A stretch of DNA of 64,000 nucleotides from Rhizobium sp. AC27/96 (GTDB taxonomy: Bacteria; Pseudomonadota; Alphaproteobacteria; Rhizobiales; Rhizobiaceae), in contig NZ_LXKN01000001.1 of the NCBI RefSeq assembly GCF_001692325.1, positions 434,001-498,000 of the forward strand, given 5' to 3'. Within the stretch, counting starts at the first letter, position 1; each line of letters starts with the position of its first letter. Under the pieces are notes generated by a model, which was not told the origin of the DNA, did not search any database, and was given only the letters and a program-made list of their open reading frames with translations. Positions 19,221-28,234 of this stretch are shown piece by piece. A program made the translations under genes and the position numbers.

Positions 19221-21299
19221 TCAGCCGTCGCTCTGCTTTACGATCGTCTCTCGGAGGAAACTGTACCCCAGCGCGACGCGTGCCGCCAGCTCGGTCGACG
19301 CCCCGTCACCCCCATGGCCGCCCGAACCGAATTCATGAAACAATGGATGATGGCCGAGCTCCTCCATGCGGGCGGCAAACCGCCGTGCATGCGAGGGATG
19401 AACCCGGTCGTCGTTACTGGAGCTCTCGATGTAGATCGGCGGATAGGTAATCTCGGAGGCAGGCTTGATATTGTGCAGCGGCGAATAGGTCAGCAGATAT
19501 TCGAGATCGGCCGAATCGTCGGGATTGCCGTATTCGTCTATCCAGGCCTGCCCGGCCGGGAAGACGTGGAAACGGGTCATGTCCAGTACCGGCACTTGGC
19601 ACCAGATCGCACCGAAATCCTGCGGATAGCGTGTCGTCATGACACCGGTTAGCAGCCCTCCATTGCTGCCGCCATTGGCGGCAATACGCGAAGGCTTGGT
19701 GTAACCCCGGGCAACAAGATCACGAGCGACCGCGACAAAATCGGCGTAGGCCCTATGGCGTCCATGGCCCTTGGCGGAACGATGCCAATTGGGGCCGAGT
19801 TCGCCGCCGCCACGGATATAGGCCTGGACGTAACCGCCACCCTGTTCCAGCCAGCGGCCGATCGTGCCTGAATAATTGGGGCTGAGCGAAACGTCGAAGC
19901 CGCCATAACCATAGAGCAGTACCGGCAGTTCGCCCTTGATCCAGCTTTTTGGCAAGACAAGCCGATAGGGTACCTTCGTGCCGTCTTCGGAGGTGGCTTC
20001 CAGCAATTCGGCGACCATGCCTTCACTGTCGAAATAGGCAGGCGAGCTGGCTGTATGCTCAAGCTCTAGCGGCTTGCTGCGGTCGGAAAGCTCAAGTCGA
20101 TAGCAGGATGGCGGCTGGAGGAAACCGTTGCCGTAGACCTGCAGCGTATCGTCGCCGAGATGCAGGTCGGAATAAAGGGGTGAGATCCCCACCGTCTGTG
20201 CGTCCGCCGGCAAGACAATCTCCTGGACCGCTGCGTCGGCCCGAGCCAGATCGAGGACGAAGAGGCGCGGTTGCAAATTGTCGGATACGACGAAAACGCA
20301 CCATTCGCGCATCAGCAAGAAACACGATATCGATTGCCGTTCGCCCGGCGAAAACAGCACACGCATCGCTGCACCGCCGGGATCGCCGGCATGTCGGGGC
20401 AAGGGCTGTAGCACCAGGCTGCCGGCAGCTACCCGCTCGTCAGTCTTCGCGAGCCAGAGACAGTAGGAATGGTTAAACCCCGCGTCGATCTCTCTCGGCA
20501 GATCGATCCGCCGCAACGAAAGGTCCTCATCCTCAATGAAGACACTGGAGCTGCCGATTTCATGACCGGCAATGAACAGGCGCACCGGCTGCTCAGCATT
20601 CTCCGTAGCAGTGCTGTTGGTCAGCGGATTGAGCACGGCGCAGGAACCGTAGACGTCGGCATCATCGGCCGCATACAGCACAGGCGCTTCTGCAGGGGCG
20701 ACCCCGCGCGTCAGGCTGCGACCGACGCGCGGCCATCCCGAACGGGTCGAGGAGAAGCGATCGATCGAGCCGAAATAGGCGATCTCGTTGCGGCTGAGCC
20801 AGGTCGCGTGGCAGCGCACTGGCGGCGTGTCGAACCCGCCTTCGACGATGCTTTTCGCCTCGCAATCGAATTCAAGGAGCCGCATGGGATCGGAGCCGCC
20901 ATCTGAAAGGCAAAGCAACACGCGGGTCGGCTCCCAGGGACAGGTAATCGCGCCGCGCCAGAGCCACGATCTGTTTTCACTGGCACAGAAGGCGTCGAGA
21001 TCGAAGATCGGCTCCCAGGGTGCATCGGGGAGAGGGGTCTGGTCTGCGGGCAGCCGCGACCATACGCCGAGGGGGTGGTCCGCGCTGCGGTGGAAGTCGA
21101 ACAGCCATTTGCCGCGGCGCACGGCGTGGATCAGCCGGTCTTCCCGCTCGATAAGGGCTTTGATCGCCGCACTGTCCGCCTCGAATTCCGGCGTCTTCAG
21201 CGCCTTCTCCGATTGCGCACCCCTCTCGGCGACGAATTGCAGGGTGAGTGGATCGTCGTCGCGTTCGAGGTGGAGGTGCATGATAGCCCTGAAATCCAT
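19221..21299 (-). CDS. Prolyl oligopeptidase family serine peptidase (S9)
   Basis: A 692-residue S9 serine peptidase with an N-terminal beta-propeller and a C-terminal alpha/beta hydrolase domain (about residues 430-692). The nucleophile lies in AANGGSNGGLLTG, the acid in SSNDDRVHPSHARRF and the His in GSGGHGGD. No signal peptide is seen, so it is probably cytoplasmic. The C-terminal segment is much better conserved-looking than the propeller. It probably cleaves prolyl or related peptide bonds in short peptides; exact specificity (oligopeptidase B-like or prolyl oligopeptidase-like) is not settled. Confidence 0.88.
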   Translation of the reverse strand: MDFRAIMHLHLERDDDPLTLQFVAERGAQSEKALKTPEFEADSAAIKALIEREDRLIHAVRRGKWLFDFHRSADHPLGVWSRLPADQTPLPDAPWEPIFDLDAFCASENRSWLWRGAITCPWEPTRVLLCLSDGGSDPMRLLEFDCEAKSIVEGGFDTPPVRCHATWLSRNEIAYFGSIDRFSSTRSGWPRVGRSLTRGVAPAEAPVLYAADDADVYGSCAVLNPLTNSTATENAEQPVRLFIAGHEIGSSSVFIEDEDLSLRRIDLPREIDAGFNHSYCLWLAKTDERVAAGSLVLQPLPRHAGDPGGAAMRVLFSPGERQSISCFLLMREWCVFVVSDNLQPRLFVLDLARADAAVQEIVLPADAQTVGISPLYSDLHLGDDTLQVYGNGFLQPPSCYRLELSDRSKPLELEHTASSPAYFDSEGMVAELLEATSEDGTKVPYRLVLPKSWIKGELPVLLYGYGGFDVSLSPNYSGTIGRWLEQGGGYVQAYIRGGGELGPNWHRSAKGHGRHRAYADFVAVARDLVARGYTKPSRIAANGGSNGGLLTGVMTTRYPQDFGAIWCQVPVLDMTRFHVFPAGQAWIDEYGNPDDSADLEYLLTYSPLHNIKPASEITYPPIYIESSSNDDRVHPSHARRFAARMEELGHHPLFHEFGSGGHGGDGASTELAARVALGYSFLRETIVKQSDG

Positions 21300-21330
21300 T
21301 GATGATGGCAGTCGCCCGCCACCAAATCAA

Positions 21331-21370
21331 AATACGGCCGCGGAAGCAACCATGCTTCCGCGGCCGTATT
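21331..21370 (-). terminator. Strong predicted terminator after polysaccharide deacetylase
   Basis: AATACGGCCGCGGAAGCA and its exact complement form an 18-bp perfect stem around a four-base loop. On the minus strand ATTTTGATTT follows, so it terminates the deacetylase gene ending at 21400. Confidence 0.85.
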
Positions 21371-21399
21371 GACCATGGATTTTTCGGTGTTGACGGGTC

Positions 21400-22290
21400 T
21401 CAGCGTACCATCTTGATATCGGCCTGAGCGACGAGATTGGTCGCAGGGGCGGGAGCGTGCCGGTACTTGAGTGTCACCACCTTGTAGCCCTCTTTTTCCA
21501 GACGGGTGAGAAGGACCGGCAGCATTCTTACAGTCCGCTGGTGGATGTCGTGCATGAGAATGATGCCATGGCCGCGTTGATGCAGCTGTCTCATTGTGCG
21601 ATCCGCCACAGCGGCGGGCGTCGAGGTGAAATAGTCCTTGCTGTCGACGTCGACGTCCATGACGATCATGCCGCGGTCGGCAATGGCTGTACGCAGGCGC
21701 TTCGAATCGGCGAGATAGGGGAAGCGGAAGAAGGGCACGTCGCTGCCGACGACCTTGGAGACGGCGTTCTTGCCCTTGGCAATCTCGGCCATCGCCATGT
21801 CGAAACTCATCTTGTCGAGGTCCGGATGGCGGAAGGTGTGGCTGCCGATCGTGTCGCCGCGAGCGGAGACCTCGCGGGCTGTTTCCGGATGAGCCAGCGC
21901 CATTTCGCCGACCATCATGAACGTCGCCTTGACGCCGAACTTGTCGAGCGTGGCAAGGATGCGTTCGGTCTTGCCGGGGGCAGGGCCGTCATCGAAGGTC
22001 AGGATCACTTCCTTGTCGGCCAGCCGGATATCCTTGAGTGAGGAGACTTCGAGCGTGCGGCCGACGAGATTGTGCGGGCCGTTGAGGCCTGCAAGATCGC
22101 GGGTCTCGAGATCGGCGACGAGCCACTTGTTCGGTTCCATCTCCACCGGGTCATTGGCTTTCAGCGGCTTATGGCGCGTCTCTTCTGCTGCATAGCCGGT
22201 CTTGAGCGAAGCTTCGCTGCCCGGCTTTGTGGCACATCCTCCCAGAGCCAGGGACACGGCAATGCCAGCCAGTAAAACGCGGTAGTTCAT
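21400..22290 (-). CDS. Polysaccharide deacetylase lipoprotein (NodB homology domain)
   Basis: A 296-residue predicted lipoprotein. The signal peptide ends in the lipobox LGGC (Cys19). The NodB homology domain covers about residues 90-280. Motifs are LTFDDGPAP (catalytic Asp and metal Asp), SHTFRHPDL (metal His pair), FFRFPY and HDIHQRT (catalytic His), so the enzyme looks active. It probably removes acetyl groups from an N- or O-acetylated glycan at the envelope, possibly peptidoglycan or an exopolysaccharide; the substrate is not shown. A TTAACCAT half-site lies about 50 bases upstream. Confidence 0.87.
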   Translation of the reverse strand: MNYRVLLAGIAVSLALGGCATKPGSEASLKTGYAAEETRHKPLKANDPVEMEPNKWLVADLETRDLAGLNGPHNLVGRTLEVSSLKDIRLADKEVILTFDDGPAPGKTERILATLDKFGVKATFMMVGEMALAHPETAREVSARGDTIGSHTFRHPDLDKMSFDMAMAEIAKGKNAVSKVVGSDVPFFRFPYLADSKRLRTAIADRGMIVMDVDVDSKDYFTSTPAAVADRTMRQLHQRGHGIILMHDIHQRTVRMLPVLLTRLEKEGYKVVTLKYRHAPAPATNLVAQADIKMVR

Positions 22291-22395
22291 CGGAATCGCT
22301 CAACACTTATGTCAATGAAGGTTGAGCGTACTTTCCGTAATTATGGTTAATGATCGGTTAGGATCGGCTCCGAAACCATTAAGAATTCGCCGAGA

Positions 22396-24285
22396 TCAGC
22401 CGGCCATGGCGCTTTCATATTCCGCTGAAAGTTCCAGCCATTGCTCTTCGGCCGCAGCGAGCTTTTCAGCGGCATCCGCGCGCTGCTTCGCCTTCTCCGC
22501 AGCCTTGGCGGGCGCCTTCTCGTAAAGGGCGGGGTCTGCAAGTTCCACATCAAGCGCCTGAATCAGTTTCTCAAGCTTGGCGGTCAAGGATTCGATTTCG
22601 TTGATCTTCTTCTTAAGCGGCGCCTGCGAAGCACGGCGCTCGGCAGCGAGCTTGCGCTGATCTGCCTTGGAGACGGAATCGTCGCCGGCATTTGCCTTGG
22701 CCTTGTCATCGCGCGGCTTCGGGCTCGCAACGACGAGGCTGCGATAATCTTCAAGATCTCCGTCGAAGACCGAAACGGTGCCGTCGCGCACCAGCCACAG
22801 CCGGTCGACCGTCGCCTCGATCAGATGGCGGTCATGCGAGATGAGGATGACGGCGCCGGAATAATCGTTCAGCGCCTGTATCAAAGCATTGCGGCTGTCG
22901 ATATCCAGATGGTTCGTGGGTTCGTCGAGGATCAGCAGGTTCGGCGCATCGAAGGCGGCGAGGCCCATCAGCAGTCGTGCCTTCTCGCCGCCGGAGAGGT
23001 CCTTGACCTGTGTGTCCATCTTCTCCGTTGCCAGGCCCATCTGCGCGACGCGAGAGCGCACTTTCGCTTCCGGCGTCTCGGGCATGCGGCGGCGAACATG
23101 CTCGACAGCCGTCTGGTTTGGAATGAGATCATCGAGCTGGTGCTGGGCGAAGAAGCCGATCTTCAGGCTAGGCGCCAGCTTCACATCGCCGCTCTCGGCG
23201 TTAAGCCGGCCGGAGATGAATTTCGCGAAGGTCGATTTGCCGTTACCGTTCGAGCCGAGCAGGGCGATGCGGTCATCGGCATCGATACGCAGGTTCAGAC
23301 GCTTCAGGATCGGCTTTTCCGGCTCGTAGCCGACGGCGCCGCCGCTAACCGCGATGATGGGCGAGGCGGGCTGCTTTTCGGGCTCCGGAAAGCTGAAGCC
23401 CATGACGTGATCTTCGATGACGGAGGCGACGGTCCCCATCCGCTCCAGCGCCTTGACGCGCGACTGCGCCTGCCGCGCCTTTGAGGCTTTGGCCTTGAAG
23501 CGGTCGATGAAGCTCTGCAGATGTTTGCGCGCCGCGTCGTTCTTGGCTTTCGCCTTCGTCTGCAACTCGTCGGCCTCGGCCTTCTGCCGCTCGAACTGAT
23601 CGTAGGAGCCGCGATAGAAGGTGAGTTTCTTCTGGTCGAGATGGACGATGGAATTGACCGCCGTGTTCAGCAGGTCGCGGTCATGCGAGATGATGATGAC
23701 GGTATGCGGGTAGCGGCGAATATAGTCCTCGAGCCAGAGCGTGCCTTCGAGGTCGAGATAGTTTGTCGGTTCGTCGAGCAGCAGCAGATCCGGCTCGGAA
23801 AACAGCACGGCCGCGAGCGCCACGCGCATGCGCCAGCCGCCGGAGAACGAGGAGGCCGGGCGCTTCTGCGCTTCGTGGTCGAAGCCTAGGCCGGCGAGGA
23901 TGCTGGCGGCACGCGCTTCGGCCGAATGCGCGCCGATATCGGCAAGCCGCGTCTGGATGTCGGCGATGCGGTGCGGGTCGGTTGCCGTCTCGGCTTCCAC
24001 GAGCAGGGCCGCGCGCTCCTTGTCGGCCGCAAGCACGATATCGATCAGCGGCTCTTCCGTGCCGGGTGCTTCCTGCGCGACCTGGCCGATGCGGGCATTG
24101 CGCGGGATGGAGACCGAACCGCTTTCGGATGCGAAATCGCCTGTAATGATCCTGAACAGTGTGGATTTGCCCGCGCCATTCTTGCCGACGAGGCCAGCCT
24201 TCGTGCCCGCCGGAAGCGTCACGTTGGCATGGTCGATGAGAAGGCGGCCGGCAATGCGGGCGGAAAGGTCTGAAATCGAAATCAT
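22396..24285 (-). CDS. ABC-F family ATPase
   Basis: A 629-residue soluble protein with two ABC ATPase domains. Walker A motifs are GKNGAGKST (about 35-43) and GSNGNGKST (about 345-353), the signatures SGGWRMR and SGGEKAR, and Walker B LLLLDEPTNYLD and LLILDEPTNHLD. The linker between the domains is charged and alanine-rich, and a C-terminal coiled coil of about 90 residues follows. There are no membrane helices. ABC-F proteins act on ribosomes; the layout resembles the YheS/Uup group. No antibiotic-resistance role is implied by sequence. Confidence 0.92.
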   Translation of the reverse strand: MISISDLSARIAGRLLIDHANVTLPAGTKAGLVGKNGAGKSTLFRIITGDFASESGSVSIPRNARIGQVAQEAPGTEEPLIDIVLAADKERAALLVEAETATDPHRIADIQTRLADIGAHSAEARAASILAGLGFDHEAQKRPASSFSGGWRMRVALAAVLFSEPDLLLLDEPTNYLDLEGTLWLEDYIRRYPHTVIIISHDRDLLNTAVNSIVHLDQKKLTFYRGSYDQFERQKAEADELQTKAKAKNDAARKHLQSFIDRFKAKASKARQAQSRVKALERMGTVASVIEDHVMGFSFPEPEKQPASPIIAVSGGAVGYEPEKPILKRLNLRIDADDRIALLGSNGNGKSTFAKFISGRLNAESGDVKLAPSLKIGFFAQHQLDDLIPNQTAVEHVRRRMPETPEAKVRSRVAQMGLATEKMDTQVKDLSGGEKARLLMGLAAFDAPNLLILDEPTNHLDIDSRNALIQALNDYSGAVILISHDRHLIEATVDRLWLVRDGTVSVFDGDLEDYRSLVVASPKPRDDKAKANAGDDSVSKADQRKLAAERRASQAPLKKKINEIESLTAKLEKLIQALDVELADPALYEKAPAKAAEKAKQRADAAEKLAAAEEQWLELSAEYESAMAG

Positions 24286-24334
24286 GGCGCGGTTTTGGCC
24301 GAACTCGGCGCCGAAGGCAAGAGTGTGAAAGCGC

Positions 24335-24841
24335 TCAGGCGTCTGCGCGGAGGGCTGCTTTCGGCAGATGGGCGCAGTTCTTCAGCCTCTCGGTCAACTC
24401 GGTCTCGTAGAGCATCAGATTGCTCAGGGAGGCGTTGAGGCTGTCGAGCGTCGCATTGACATCCGGAATCGTTGCGATCTCGCGGGTGAAATGCTGCTTT
24501 TTCATCAGCCCCTTGGCGAGCTGATCCGCCACTTCGCGCAGCATCTCGGCTGCATCGTTTTCGGATTTGCGTGCCACCAGTCCGCAATGGCTGACGAGGC
24601 GATGCTTCATGCCGATCTCGTCGAGCCTGCCCTGCGAGGGCTGGGGGCCAAGCGCCTCGATCTCTTCGGCAAGACAGCGGTCCTGCCCAAAGAGCGCTTC
24701 ATGGAAGAGTTGATAGTTGCGCGGCAGGTTCCGGATTTTCAGCCGCGTCATGAAGCGGCCGATGGCCTCGAGCTCGGTTTCTCCTTCACCGTCAGCATTG
24801 TCGGTGAAATGCCTGGAAACACCTGTCTGCGAACTCTTCAT
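24335..24841 (-). CDS. Hypothetical protein resembling the N-terminus of rhizobial diguanylate cyclases
   Basis: A 168-residue protein without signal peptide or membrane helix, predicted to be largely helical. The block IGRFMTRLKIRNLPRNYQLF followed by HEALFGQD and LDEIGMKHRL resembles the conserved N-terminal helical region of GGDEF proteins common in rhizobia. Here the gene stops before any GGDEF catalytic domain. No frameshifted remainder of such a domain was seen downstream, where the ABC-F gene starts 50 bases later. It may be an independent sensor or partner domain, or a remnant. The likeness is from memory and unverified. Confidence 0.6.
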   Translation of the reverse strand: MKSSQTGVSRHFTDNADGEGETELEAIGRFMTRLKIRNLPRNYQLFHEALFGQDRCLAEEIEALGPQPSQGRLDEIGMKHRLVSHCGLVARKSENDAAEMLREVADQLAKGLMKKQHFTREIATIPDVNATLDSLNASLSNLMLYETELTERLKNCAHLPKAALRADA

Positions 24842-24968
24842 GCCTGCTCTCTGACTGCCGCTCGGTCGATATATCTCTCCAATTTGCAGGTGCGCAGGTT
24901 AAGGCAGCATGAACAAAACGGCTTATCGGCTTGGCCACGCAACAAAATGAGGCATATGCTCAACGCAT

Positions 24969-24997
24969 GGGCGAGGTCTGGAAATACCGGCTCGCCC
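24969..24997 (-). terminator. Possible terminator after the DinB-fold gene
   Basis: GGGCGAG (24969-24975) and CTCGCCC (24991-24997) can pair across a 15-base loop, 21 bases past the stop of the DinB-fold gene on the minus strand. There is no clear T-run, so this is weak. Confidence 0.35.
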
Positions 24998-25017
24998 AAT
25001 GCTTACATCGCCGATGC

Positions 25018-25542
25018 CTATATCCACTGCTGCCCTTCGGTGCGCTGGAAGTGCAAGAGGTCCAGCACCAGCGATGGCTTGCCCATCGACGTCAGGATCG
25101 TGTGGCATTGGCCGCGGTGGTGGGTGTGATGGTTGAACATATGCCCCACTGCCAGGTGAAGCGGGTGGGTGATGGCGCCCGGTCGCAGGACGGATGTATA
25201 GGTGATGTCGGTGGCGAGAGCGGCGGCATCGAGCGTATCGACCCAATCCATGATGCGCCTATCCTCCATTTCACGCGCTGCACGAAGGCCTTCGAGATCG
25301 TCATGCAGCACGAGGCCCAGTGCTTTCGGTATTTCGCCGGTGCCGCTGAAGCGCTGCATCCACAATCGGTCCGCCACCAGGAGATGGTTCAGCGTGCCGT
25401 GGAGCGAACCGAAGAAGGCGCCACGGTCTTCGTGGAGCTCCGCGTCGCTGAGGTCTGCCGCGGCATCATAGACCTGAACATTCGCCCAGCGATTATAGTC
25501 GGCAAGCATCCTGAAATACTCAAGCATATCGTTCTCCTCCAT
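25018..25542 (-). CDS. DinB/YfiT-fold metalloprotein
   Basis: A 174-residue four-helix DinB-fold protein. The three metal-binding histidines can be placed in GTLNHLLVADRLW and in HMFNHHTHHRGQCH, the latter matching the family HxxxHRGQ signature. Members are thought to be metal-dependent enzymes, often thiol-transferases or hydrolases acting with small thiols, but the substrate here is unknown. The ATG follows GGAGAACG. It is divergent from ndk, with about 175 bases between. Confidence 0.88.
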   Translation of the reverse strand: MEENDMLEYFRMLADYNRWANVQVYDAAADLSDAELHEDRGAFFGSLHGTLNHLLVADRLWMQRFSGTGEIPKALGLVLHDDLEGLRAAREMEDRRIMDWVDTLDAAALATDITYTSVLRPGAITHPLHLAVGHMFNHHTHHRGQCHTILTSMGKPSLVLDLLHFQRTEGQQWI

Positions 25543-25718
25543 TGTGATGGTGATGTTATCGCGAAGTTCGGCAATGGGCAGCCGCTTCGTGGCCTCACGG
25601 ATCGCGAATCGGCGGCCCGTACTGTGACAGCGGCGTGAAATTGGCCCATACCCCTTGTTTTCGGGCTGTGGGGCGGGTAAAGACCGCCCACTTTTCTCTG
25701 ATTACAAGGAATGGATCC

Positions 25719-26141
25719 ATGGCGATTGAACGTACTTTCTCGATGATCAAGCCGGACGCAACGAAGCGCAACCTCACCGGCGCCATCACCAAGATTTTTG
25801 AAGACAACGGCCTGCGCGTCATCGCCTCCAAGCGCGTCTGGATGAGCAAGCGCGAAGCCGAAGGCTTCTACGCCGTCCACAAGGAACGCCCCTTCTTCGG
25901 CGAACTCGTCGAAGGCATGACCTCCGGCCCGACCGTCGTTCAGGTTCTGGAAGGCGAAGGCGCCATCCTGAAGAACCGCGAAATCATGGGCGCGACCAAC
26001 CCGGCCAACGCTGCTGAAGGCACGATCCGCAAGATCCATGCCCTGTCGATCGGCGAAAATTCCGTTCATGGCTCCGACGCTCCGGAAACGGCTGCTGTCG
26101 AAATCGCTTACTGGTTCTCCGAAACCGAAGTTGTCGGCTGA
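25719..26141 (+). CDS. ndk: Nucleoside diphosphate kinase
   Basis: Balances nucleoside triphosphate pools by transferring the gamma phosphate through a phosphohistidine. The protein is 140 residues. It begins [17 protein letters not shown] and holds the active-site segment with [10 protein letters not shown], in which the His carries the phosphate. The ATG at 25719 is preferred over an in-frame upstream start at 25635 because AAGGA lies just before it and the family begins here. A strong terminator follows. Codon use is strongly biased, as expected for a highly expressed gene. Confidence 0.97.
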   Translation: MAIERTFSMIKPDATKRNLTGAITKIFEDNGLRVIASKRVWMSKREAEGFYAVHKERPFFGELVEGMTSGPTVVQVLEGEGAILKNREIMGATNPANAAEGTIRKIHALSIGENSVHGSDAPETAAVEIAYWFSETEVVG

Positions 26142-26186
26142 ATCGGCCTCCCAGCGAAAACGCTGAGCGATTTGAATTGACTCATG

Positions 26187-26211
26187 AAAGCCGGGATCGC
26201 ATCCCGGCTTT
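26187..26211. terminator. Bidirectional terminator between ndk and the lipoprotein gene
   Basis: AAAGCCGGGAT and ATCCCGGCTTT form an 11-bp perfect stem with a CGC loop, followed by TTT in the plus direction and A/T-rich on the other side. It lies between convergent genes and can serve both. Confidence 0.85.
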
Positions 26212-26213
26212 TT

Positions 26214-26723
26214 TCATGCGGGGCAAGCGGCATCATGCCCATAGTCGGTGCTGCCGTCGCCCTTGAAGACCTCCGGATTGGCGGTATAGACCGGGCCGAC
26301 GACGAGCGGCTTGGTCGGCAGCACCGTCTGATCGAGATCGGATTTCACCTCGGTTTTGATCGTCTGGATCGTCTTGTTGCTGGCATCTACGAGCTTGATC
26401 GAGACGGAATAGGGGCGATCCTTGCGCACGCAGCGTAGGTCCGGGCTTTCGAGCGTGATCTTGTCCCAGAAGGAATAGATCTTCTCGCGGATCACAAGCG
26501 GATCGCCACCGGCTGGATTTTCGAATTCCGCGACAGCCGTCGTCCCCTCGGGAATTGGAGCGATCTTCTTGAGCGTGACCATGTAGCTGGCGCTTGCCAC
26601 GCGATAGTTGAAGACGAAGAGGCGGCCGCTGAGCTGGGTCGGACCTTCATCGTCCTTCCTCTGGCAGCTGGCCAGCGCCAGCGCTGCGATCGTGGTTGAT
26701 AGGACGATCGTTCGAATTTTCAT
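26214..26723 (-). CDS. Small hypothetical lipoprotein
   Basis: A 169-residue predicted lipoprotein: MKIRTIVLSTTIAALALASC gives a signal peptide with lipobox LASC (Cys20). The mature part is beta-rich, contains two further cysteines and shows no family I recognise. The start at 26723 was chosen because the signal peptide begins there. It overlaps the stop of the CGNR gene by four bases (ATGA), so the two are translationally coupled, an unusual partnership of a regulator and an envelope protein. Confidence 0.8.
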   Translation of the reverse strand: MKIRTIVLSTTIAALALASCQRKDDEGPTQLSGRLFVFNYRVASASYMVTLKKIAPIPEGTTAVAEFENPAGGDPLVIREKIYSFWDKITLESPDLRCVRKDRPYSVSIKLVDASNKTIQTIKTEVKSDLDQTVLPTKPLVVGPVYTANPEVFKGDGSTDYGHDAACPA

Positions 26724-27268
26724 GGTGCCGTCTCCTCCTTCTTGCGCCGGTAGTGCCGGCTTGCCTTGGCGCGGTTGCCGCAGACCGCCATGTCGCACCA
26801 GGCGCGGCTTTTGTTCTTGCTGCGATCGATGAAGAGCCAGCCGCAGTTGCCGCAGATTTTCATGCGTTCGGGATCGGGCATGGCGATCAGCCGCAGCGTC
26901 GAATGCACCGTCGCGGCATCAAGCCCATCGGACGACGCGCGCTTGAGAACTTTCGCCAGCACAGCCAGGAGTTCGGCCAGCAGCATGTCGGCCATCTCGC
27001 CCTGAACGCGGGCGCGAAAGTAGCGATCGATCGCTTCGCGCAAGCCGATGAAGTCCGTCCTGTTCTCGCGCACCACAGGCAGAATATCGCCAAACAAGGC
27101 CCGCTCGGCGCAGAAATTCGCCGCCGCCTTCGGAAAGCTTTCCATCTGGCCTGCCGCCTCGAACCGGTCGACACGCCGCTCGTCGTCGTGACGCAGGATG
27201 ACGCTGTTGGCGACATCAAGCGCCAAGGCGCCACCGGAAAAGCGATGCGGGGTCCAGGAAAAGCTCAT
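26720..27268 (-). CDS. CGNR zinc-finger (ABATE domain) probable regulator
   Basis: A 182-residue protein with an N-terminal ABATE-type ligand-binding-like region (residues about 10-130) and a C-terminal CGNR zinc finger. The finger is seen as CGNCGWLF, then CDMAVCGNRAKASRHYRR, giving the CxxC and CxxxxCGNR ligands. Proteins of this type are predicted transcription regulators responding to small molecules. It is divergent from the permease gene with 66 bases between, so it could control that promoter. Its last codons overlap the lipoprotein start. Confidence 0.85.
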   Translation of the reverse strand: MSFSWTPHRFSGGALALDVANSVILRHDDERRVDRFEAAGQMESFPKAAANFCAERALFGDILPVVRENRTDFIGLREAIDRYFRARVQGEMADMLLAELLAVLAKVLKRASSDGLDAATVHSTLRLIAMPDPERMKICGNCGWLFIDRSKNKSRAWCDMAVCGNRAKASRHYRRKKEETAP

Positions 27269-27334
27269 GCCGAAAATTATAACTGGTAAAATTGATTTTG
27301 CCAGTTACTATTTGCCAATCCTTCGGAGGGGCGA

Positions 27335-28231
27335 ATGGCTTATCTTCTGCAGCAGTTGGCGAACGCGGTTCCGCTTGCCGCGCTTTATGCCGCGCTGGCC
27401 TTCGGCTATGCCATTGCTTTCGGCGTGATGAAGCGGGCCGATATCACCTACGGTGCGCTGTTCGCCTTCGCCGGCCAGATGCTCGTGCTGTTCACCGATG
27501 TCGGCTACACCCGGATGTACCTGATCCTGCCGGCCGCCTTCACGTTCGGCGCGATCATTGCGGCGGCCTATACGCTCGGCACCGGCTTTCTCGTCGGCCG
27601 CTCGATCATGCTGCCTCTTGCGCGTAAGTCGCCGAATACGGTCATCGTCGCGGCACTCGGCATGATGATCATCCTGATGGAGACGGCGCGGCTTGCCTCA
27701 AACACGCGCGGCATCTGGCTGCCACCCTTCCTGAACGGAGCGATCGTCTTTTGGGATAGCGGCGACTTCCGGGTGACGCTGACCGAGATCCAGCTGATCA
27801 ATACGGCGCTGATGATCATGGTGATCGCTGCCGGCGCCTATGTCCTGAAGTGTACGGGATGGGGCCGCATCTGGCGGGCTGTGACCGACGACGCGCTGGC
27901 CGCCGAGCTTTGCGGCACAAGCGCCAATCGCGTCTTCCTGATGGCCTACGTCGCCTCGGCACTGGTCGCGACCATTTGCGGGCTGCTGGCCACTTCCTAT
28001 TACGGCACGATGGATTTCGGGGCAGGGCTTATGTTCGGGCTCAAGGTGCTGATGATCGCGGCAGTTGGTGGCTATTCCGACCCGCTGAAGTCGGCGGCGG
28101 GTGCCGCGCTGCTCGGCCTGGGGGAGACGATGTGGGGGGCTTACGGCCCTTTCCTGTGGCGCGACTTCGTCATCTTCTCACTGCTCGTTCTGCTGCTGAT
28201 ATGGAGCCGACGCGAGCGGGTCGTTCCCTGA
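27335..28231 (+). CDS. LivH-type branched-chain ABC transporter permease, orphan
   Basis: A 298-residue inner-membrane permease with about eight helices, matching the LivH/BPD_transp_2 family (AFGYAIAFGVMKRADITYGALFAF, WRAVTDDALAAELCGTSANR containing the EAA-like loop, AVGGYSDPLKSAAGAALLG). Such permeases work with LivM, LivG, LivF and a binding protein. None of these is nearby, so partners would have to be encoded elsewhere. GGAGGGG lies before the ATG. It is divergent from the CGNR/lipoprotein pair and convergent with moaE. Confidence 0.85.
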   Translation: MAYLLQQLANAVPLAALYAALAFGYAIAFGVMKRADITYGALFAFAGQMLVLFTDVGYTRMYLILPAAFTFGAIIAAAYTLGTGFLVGRSIMLPLARKSPNTVIVAALGMMIILMETARLASNTRGIWLPPFLNGAIVFWDSGDFRVTLTEIQLINTALMIMVIAAGAYVLKCTGWGRIWRAVTDDALAAELCGTSANRVFLMAYVASALVATICGLLATSYYGTMDFGAGLMFGLKVLMIAAVGGYSDPLKSAAGAALLGLGETMWGAYGPFLWRDFVIFSLLVLLLIWSRRERVVP

Positions 28232-28234
28232 CGT

